From JACCXJ01 sp052387115 (GTDB taxonomy: Bacteria > Pseudomonadota > Gammaproteobacteria > JACCXJ01), in assembly GCA_052387115.1 (NCBI GenBank), contig JBQTJM010000116.1, forward strand, positions 1 through 10,095: 10,095 nt of DNA. The letters run 5' to 3'. Below, one piece after another: positions 6,914 through 10,095 of this stretch. The stretch's first letter is position 1; each line of letters opens with the position of its first letter. A program made the translations under genes and the position numbers. The notes beneath the pieces were generated by a model. It ran no database searches, was not told where the DNA came from, and saw only the letters and a program-made list of their open reading frames with translations.

Positions 6914-6955
6914 AGAGTTTGTGAAAAAATCGCAGTAGATTTTTTCACAAACTCT
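6914..6955. repeat. Perfect 18-bp palindrome between nrtB and the ATPase gene
   Basis: AGAGTTTGTGAAAAAATC (6914-6931) is repeated exactly as its reverse complement at 6938-6955, with a six-base loop (6932-6937). It fills nearly all of the 56-base gap, touching the last base of the nrtB stop and ending a few bases before the Shine-Dalgarno of the next gene. No T run follows the stem in the operon's direction, so it is not a standard terminator. It could protect the nrtAB mRNA 3' end and lower ATPase expression, or be a dispersed palindromic element. Confidence 0.92.
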
Positions 6956-7977
6956 CAGCGGACTTCGGTGCCGAACGAGAATAGCTGCTGGAACGTCAGC
7001 ATGATGCGGTCCAGAAAGAAACCGATGACCCCAATGGTCAGGACCGCGACCATGATGCGCCCGAGCGACTGGGAGCTGCCGTTCTGGAACTCATCCCACA
7101 CGAACTTTCCGAGCCCGGGGTTCTGCGCCAGCATCTCGGCGGCGATCAGCACCATCCAGCCGACCCCGAGCGACAGGCGCAGCCCGGTGAAGATGAACGG
7201 CAGGGAGGATGGGATCACGATCTTCCAGATCCGCGTCCACCAGGTGAGACGCAGCACCTTGGAGACATTGATCAGGTCCTTGTCGACCGAGGTGACACCC
7301 ACGGCGGTGTTGATCAAGGTAGGCCACAGCGAGCACAAGGTCACGGTGATGGCCGAGGTGATGAAGGATTTATCGAGCCATCCTTCGCCGCTCGTCACAT
7401 ACACCGCGCTTACCACCAAGGTCACGATCGGCAGCCAGGCGAGCGGTGATACCGGTTTGAAGATCTGGATGAGGGGATTCAGGGCCGACTGGATGATGAC
7501 ACTGGTCCCGCACAGGATCCCGAGCGGCACCGCCACGAGGGTTGCGATCGTAAAGCCGGTGAAGACGGTCAAGAGGCTCGTCACGATCTGATCGAGGAAG
7601 GTCGGCTTGCCGGTCCAGGACCGGATCGCGACCTGGGCCTTCGGGTCTTCCTTGAGCGTCTCGGCGTTGCGCGCCTTCTGTCGCTCGAAAAAGGCCTCGG
7701 CCTTGTCGCGCTCGATACGGTGCGACTCCAGGAGGTTCTTGAACTCGCCCCACACTTCGACCGGGCCGGGCATACCGCCCAGGCTCGTCTGCACACCGCT
7801 GGCCGTGATGTCCCAGACGGTCAGGAACGCGGCGAACGCGATGACGGGTACGCCGGTCATGAGCCACATGGCCTTGATCTGCTCTCGTGGCTCGTCGCCC
7901 ACGCACAGGCGGATGAGCGGAACGAACCACGACAGCCCGGCCCGATCCATAAAACCGAGTGCTCGCTCCAGGGTCAT
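6955..7977 (-). CDS. nrtB: Nitrate/nitrite-type ABC transporter permease
   Basis: Inner-membrane channel subunit receiving substrate from the NrtA-like binding protein and driven by the fused ATPase. The 340 residues show about six hydrophobic segments, at roughly 38-55, 131-157, 172-194, 203-226, 262-281 and 306-324. The cytoplasmic coupling loop of binding-protein-dependent permeases is visible as AAEMLAQNPGLG (279-290). The region PVSPLAWLPIVTL (175-187) and the loop place it in the NrtB/SsuC/TauC permease branch. Cyanobacterial NrtB is about 280 residues; here a charged helical insert (about 73-125, rich in Lys, Glu and Arg) lies between the first two membrane segments, with an extra N-terminal stretch. 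The start at 7977 has AGGAGA at 7987-7992, nine bases upstream. It is the middle gene, 128 bases after nrtA. Confidence 0.93.
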   Translation of the reverse strand: MTLERALGFMDRAGLSWFVPLIRLCVGDEPREQIKAMWLMTGVPVIAFAAFLTVWDITASGVQTSLGGMPGPVEVWGEFKNLLESHRIERDKAEAFFERQKARNAETLKEDPKAQVAIRSWTGKPTFLDQIVTSLLTVFTGFTIATLVAVPLGILCGTSVIIQSALNPLIQIFKPVSPLAWLPIVTLVVSAVYVTSGEGWLDKSFITSAITVTLCSLWPTLINTAVGVTSVDKDLINVSKVLRLTWWTRIWKIVIPSSLPFIFTGLRLSLGVGWMVLIAAEMLAQNPGLGKFVWDEFQNGSSQSLGRIMVAVLTIGVIGFFLDRIMLTFQQLFSFGTEVR

Positions 7978-8034
7978 ATTTGAATGTCTCCTCGTAAACT
8001 CTGTACCGAATCCCAGCGGCGTTTTCTCCTTCTA

Positions 8035-8056
8035 CCGGAGGACGCCCGGAGGACGA
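8035..8056. repeat. Tandem 11-base repeat in the nrtA-nrtB gap
   Basis: CCGGAGGACGC (8035-8045) is followed at once by CCGGAGGACGA (8046-8056). It lies in the 128-base gap between nrtA and nrtB, where I see no gene and no convincing terminator, consistent with both genes sharing a transcript. Probably local slippage with no clear role. Confidence 0.6.
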
Positions 8057-8105
8057 AGGGATTAAAGCAGGCGATTCATGGCCGTGGCCAGTATCGGATC
8101 ACTAA

Positions 8106-9494
8106 TCACTTCGCCGCGTCTTTTCCCTTGAGCCCGATCTTCAGGGTCGCCAGGTAGTCGTTCGGTTTCCTGGCGTCGAAGGCGATGCCATCGATGAACT
8201 CTCCCTGCGGCGGGTTGTAGCCGTCGGTGGTCGGCAGATCCGTAGCGGCCATCTTGCCTTCCTTGATCAGCTCCTCCGCGGCCTTGCGGTAGATGTCCGG
8301 GCGGTACACCTTCTCAGCCGTTTCGTGATACCACTCGTCCGTTTTCTGCTCGCCGATCTGTCCCCAGCGGCGCATCTGGGTGAGATACCACACGGCGTCG
8401 CTGTAATAGGGGTAGCTGGCGTTGTCCTTGAAATAGATGTTGAACTCGGGCAGCGGCCGGATGTCGCCTTTCTCGTATTGATAGGTGCCCGTGATGGGGC
8501 CCACGATCACGTCGTAGTCGGCGCCGATATACTCGGAGCGCGAGAAGATCTTGGCCGCCTCCTGGCGGTTCTTGCCGTCGCCCTCATCGAGCCACATGGC
8601 CCCGCGCACCAGGGACTTGACCACTGCCACGCTGGTATTGGGGTGCTTCTCGACCCAGTCGCGGCGCATCCCGAAGATCTTCTCCGGCGTGCGTTGCCAG
8701 ATCTCGTAGGCCGTGATCACCGGCACCCCGATGCCCTTGAACACCGCCTGCTGGTTCCAGGGCTCGCCGACCGAGTAGCCAAAGATCGTCCCCGATTCCA
8801 TGGTGGCCGGCATCTGCGGCGGCGGCGTCACGGACAGGAGCACGTCGGCATCGATCTGGCCGGTGATGTCGGCGGCGGAGTAGTAGCCCGGATGAATGCC
8901 ACCCGCGGCCAGCCAGTAACGCAGCTCGTAGTTGTGGGTCGAGGTCGGAAATACCATCCCCATGTTGAATTTCTTACCGGCGGCCCTGTATTGATCGACC
9001 ACGGGCTTCAAGGCATCGGCCTTGATCGGGTGCGCCGGCCTATTTATCGATGCATTTTGGCCGCCTTCCTGCGGCACGTTCTTCTTCATCTCCTTCCAGA
9101 CCTCGTTCGAGACCGTGATGGCGAGCGTATTCAGGCCCATCGCGAATCCAGTCACGACGTCGGCCTGGGTGCCGAAACCGACGGTCGATCCGATGGCCTG
9201 CCCCGGCAGCATATGCGAACCGTCCAGCGAGCCCTCTATGACTCTATCGAGCAACACCTTCCAGTTCGCTTGTGCCTCCAAGGTCACGTACAGGCCCTCC
9301 TCTTCGAAAAAGCCCTTCTCGTAGGCGATGATGACCGGGGCGCAATCGGTCAGCTTGATAAACCCGAATTTGAGCTCCTGTTTCTCCAGGTTGTCCACGG
9401 CAAATGCGCTTTGCACCGTGATTAGCAATGCGGCAGCAACCGGGCGTTTCCACGCGCTGCCCGGAGGGTAGATCCCCGCGGCCTTGGTCTTCAT
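8106..9494 (-). CDS. nrtA: Nitrate/nitrite-type ABC transporter periplasmic binding protein
   Basis: Captures the anion in the periplasm and delivers it to the NrtB-like permease. The 462 residues begin with a Sec-type signal peptide: Lys/Arg-containing start, hydrophobic core PVAAALLITVQ (about 18-28) and a likely cut after AFA (about 32). No lipobox Cys follows, so the protein should be soluble. Family marks include FGFIKLTDCAPVIIAYEKGFF (43-63, the opening strand and helix), HNYELRYWLAAGGIHPGYY (187-205) and GEPWNQQAV (243-251). CmpA (bicarbonate) belongs to the same family, and I could not place the residues that separate the two. The nitrate assignment rests on family look and on the nitrogen/ANTAR-type control region upstream. 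NasS sensors are also homologous but lack a signal peptide. The ATG at 9494 has GGGAG at 9506-9510. First gene of the operon. Confidence 0.92.
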   Translation of the reverse strand: MKTKAAGIYPPGSAWKRPVAAALLITVQSAFAVDNLEKQELKFGFIKLTDCAPVIIAYEKGFFEEEGLYVTLEAQANWKVLLDRVIEGSLDGSHMLPGQAIGSTVGFGTQADVVTGFAMGLNTLAITVSNEVWKEMKKNVPQEGGQNASINRPAHPIKADALKPVVDQYRAAGKKFNMGMVFPTSTHNYELRYWLAAGGIHPGYYSAADITGQIDADVLLSVTPPPQMPATMESGTIFGYSVGEPWNQQAVFKGIGVPVITAYEIWQRTPEKIFGMRRDWVEKHPNTSVAVVKSLVRGAMWLDEGDGKNRQEAAKIFSRSEYIGADYDVIVGPITGTYQYEKGDIRPLPEFNIYFKDNASYPYYSDAVWYLTQMRRWGQIGEQKTDEWYHETAEKVYRPDIYRKAAEELIKEGKMAATDLPTTDGYNPPQGEFIDGIAFDARKPNDYLATLKIGLKGKDAAK

Positions 9495-9569
9495 ACGCTC
9501 GTCGGCTCCCTTTTCTTGTCGAGGCCCCGCGGCGCGCCGGGCGCCGGCCGGGACTCCCCTACCGGAAAC

Positions 9570-9607
9570 AAAAAAACGCCCGCCGAGGATCGCTCCCCGA
9601 CCGGACG
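9570..9607 (-). terminator. Intrinsic terminator (attenuator) in the nrtA leader
   Basis: On the operon's strand, CGUCCG (9607-9602), a one-base bulge (9601) and UCGGGGA (9600-9594) pair with UCCUCGG (9589-9583) and CGGGCG (9582-9577). That gives 13 pairs, three of them G-U, closed by a GCGA (GNRA-type) tetraloop at 9593-9590. Seven U follow immediately (9576-9570). It stands 75 bases before the nrtA start and no gene ends here, so it should stop transcripts early. Its left arm is shared with the second ANTAR-type hairpin, making the two structures mutually exclusive. Confidence 0.85.
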
Positions 9608-9639
9608 CCTGTGTCGATCGCGGACCCGCCGTTGGGCCC
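9599..9639 (-). promoter_or_regulatory. ANTAR-type two-hairpin antiterminator RNA in the nrtA leader
   Basis: Hairpin P1 (9639-9622): GGGCCC, loop AACGGC, GGGUCC, six pairs including one G-U. After a two-base linker, hairpin P2 (9619-9599): GAUCGAC, loop ACAGGC, then GUC, a bulged C and GGUC, seven pairs. Both loops have six bases with A at position 1 and G at position 4, the defining features of the RNA motif bound by ANTAR proteins such as NasR (Klebsiella nasF) and NasT. The 3' side of P2 is also the left arm of the terminator, so a protein holding P2 would let transcription continue into nrtA. The regulator gene is not in the window. Structure read by eye, without a folding program or covariance support. 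Confidence 0.82.
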
Positions 9640-9660
9640 TCGCTTTTGATATAGGCACTC

Positions 9661-9692
9661 GCGACCGCACCCCGCCCACAGCTACCGGTCGC
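9661..9692 (-). other. 5' leader stem-loop of the predicted nrt transcript
   Basis: GCGACCG (9692-9686) pairs perfectly with CGGTCGC (9667-9661) around an 18-base loop. If transcription starts near 9694, this stem sits at the very 5' end of the RNA, ahead of the two ANTAR-type hairpins, and may shield the 5' end or help fold the leader. Its role is inferred only from position. Confidence 0.4.
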
Positions 9693-9704
9693 CCCGCTGC
9701 CTGG

Positions 9705-9721
9705 AGCAAGTGCTTTGCCAA
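9705..9721 (-). promoter_or_regulatory. Sigma-54 (-24/-12) promoter of the nrt operon
   Basis: The minus strand reads TTGGCAAAGCACTTGCT from 9721 to 9705. It has the invariant GG (9719-9718) and GC (9707-9706) with exactly ten bases between them, and agrees with YTGGCACGN4TTGCW except for two bases in the middle. The predicted start is about 9694, giving a leader of about 200 bases. Sigma-54 use fits nitrogen-controlled uptake and requires an enhancer-binding activator such as NtrC. A TATATC at 9653-9648 could be a sigma-70 -10 box, but no -35 match lies at the right distance. Confidence 0.75.
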
Positions 9722-9736
9722 CGCTGGATGCTCTGC

Positions 9737-9763
9737 GATAATCTATGAAATATCAATCCTGTC
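9737..9763. promoter_or_regulatory. AT-rich bend region, possible IHF site
   Basis: An AT-rich island in otherwise GC-rich DNA lies between the sigma-54 promoter and the NtrC-like sites, roughly 43-69 bases upstream of the predicted start. It includes TATCAA at 9751-9756, matching the first half of the IHF consensus WATCAAN4TTR; the second half does not match. DNA bending by IHF is common at sigma-54 promoters, but the match is partial. Confidence 0.3.
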
Positions 9764-9806
9764 ATGCCCGTGTCCCGGCGCCCCGGTGGAGCGCTTCGGG
9801 CCTAGC

Positions 9807-9823
9807 TGCACCGATCCCGTGAA
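9807..9823. promoter_or_regulatory. NtrC-like enhancer site 1
   Basis: TGCACC, five bases, then CGTGAA matches the NtrC consensus TGCACC-N5-GGTGCA at 6 of 6 (left) and 4 of 6 (right). The centre at 9815 is about 121 bases upstream of the predicted sigma-54 start. Stronger together with site 2. Confidence 0.55.
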
Positions 9824-9838
9824 GCGAGGCAGGCAGAT

Positions 9839-9855
9839 CGCACCACGGCAGTGCG
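9839..9855. promoter_or_regulatory. NtrC-like enhancer site 2
   Basis: CGCACC, five bases, then AGTGCG contains the symmetrical core GCAC-N7-GTGC (9840-9854) of an NtrC site. Its centre at 9847 is 32 bp from site 1, about three helical turns, the same spacing as the paired NtrC enhancers of E. coli glnA. That spacing places both dimers on one face of the DNA. Confidence 0.6.
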
Positions 9856-10031
9856 CTGGTGCGCAGCGATGGCCGGCGACGAAAAGCCGGTCAGGGGAAG
9901 CACAAAGGGCCGCACTGCCGGCGGGAGTGGCTCGGCCCCCCGCAGGAAATGCGTTGCGGAACGACCGCAGTCGGGTCCGTGTATAACCGAAGGCATCGGC
10001 CGACGCATCGCGGCCGACAAGGGTGAGGACC

Positions 10032-10095
10032 GTGTTGCGATTGAACCGGCTGCGAGCTCTGGATCTCATTGCTGCAACCCCGGGTCGAGCGGCGC
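10032..10095 (+). CDS. Possible 5' end of a gene reading out of the window
   Basis: From a GTG at 10032 a frame of 21 codons stays open to the window edge (VLRLNRLRALDLIAATPGR and on). GGGTGAGGA at 10021-10029 could be its ribosome-binding site, though close to the start, and TATAAC at 9982-9987 could be a -10 box. It would be divergent from the nrt operon, a place where a regulator often sits, but I do not recognise the sequence and the piece is too short to assign. It may be chance. The DNA between 9856 and 10031 shows no gene that I can support. Confidence 0.3.
   Translation, partial: MLRLNRLRALDLIAATPGRAA

Noticed and set aside
6914..6955. The 18-bp palindrome as an ordinary intrinsic terminator
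   Set aside because: The stem is strong but no U-tract follows on the operon strand, and a required operon gene lies downstream.
6125..7591. A 488-codon plus-strand open frame
   Set aside because: It is a shadow antisense to the ATPase and permease genes, crossing the gap between them; the minus strand carries clear ABC motifs in frame.
8325..9425. A 366-codon plus-strand open frame
   Set aside because: It is antisense to nrtA; its length comes from high GC content and it has no family resemblance.
8106..9494. Reading the binding protein as the cytosolic nitrate sensor NasS or the bicarbonate protein CmpA
   Set aside because: A clear signal peptide argues against NasS; an ANTAR/NtrC-type control region argues against bicarbonate, although binding-site residues were not aligned.
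9491..9721. A 76-codon minus-strand open frame in the nrtA leader
   Set aside because: It starts inside the sigma-54 element, upstream of the predicted transcript start, and overlaps the hairpins and terminator; composition is Arg/Pro/Gly noise.
9743..10069. A 108-codon minus-strand open frame upstream of the nrt promoter
   Set aside because: No recognisable motif, and it runs through the NtrC-like sites; overlapping frames on both strands are equally open here.
1..10095. CRISPR array, tRNA or rRNA genes, complete insertion sequence
   Set aside because: I saw no regularly spaced direct repeats, no tRNA or rRNA signature, and no transposase; the repeats found are isolated palindromes.

Overview
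The window is about 10 kb of high-GC DNA. The gene families suggest a gammaproteobacterium (tpiA directly followed by secG; sigma-54/NtrC-type nitrogen control), but I cannot name a genus. It has three parts: a housekeeping pair on the left (+ strand), an accessory stretch in the middle, and a nitrate/nitrite-type ABC uptake operon on the right (- strand).

Left (1-1930): tpiA (triose-phosphate isomerase) and secG (Sec translocon subunit) are 23 bases apart and probably co-transcribed. SecG is odd: a normal two-helix core of about 75 residues carries a disordered, Pro/Ser/Thr-rich tail of about 220 residues.

Middle (1931-5038): a long hairpin is followed by a compact VapB/VapC toxin-antitoxin pair, a degenerate palindromic repeat stretch, and an intact class II-type Fic AMP-transferase with its own promoter/operator-like palindrome. 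Next are the wreckage of a type I restriction system: an hsdS remnant that has lost its DNA-recognition domains and carries an in-frame stop, fused to an hsdR remnant with a one-base frameshift. The hsdS start codon still overlaps the fic stop, so fic is probably the survivor of a former fic-hsdS-hsdR operon.

Right (5039-9855, - strand): nrtA (periplasmic binding protein), nrtB (permease) and one gene holding two fused ATPase domains (NrtC+NrtD type) form an uptake operon. A perfect 18-bp palindrome separates nrtB from the ATPase gene. The upstream region is the most informative part of the window. Reading toward nrtA it holds two NtrC-like enhancer sites 32 bp apart, an AT-rich possible IHF site, a close match to a sigma-54 -24/-12 promoter, and a 200-base leader. 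In the leader, two adjacent hairpins with six-base loops (A at loop position 1, G at position 4) are followed by an intrinsic terminator that shares bases with the second hairpin. This is the layout of an ANTAR-protein (NasR/NasT type) antitermination leader. The operon therefore appears to need both nitrogen limitation (NtrC at the promoter) and nitrate or nitrite (ANTAR protein at the leader). This also supports nitrate/nitrite rather than bicarbonate or cyanate as the substrate. The ANTAR regulator itself is not in the window. A gene reading to the right may begin at about 10032 and run off the edge.
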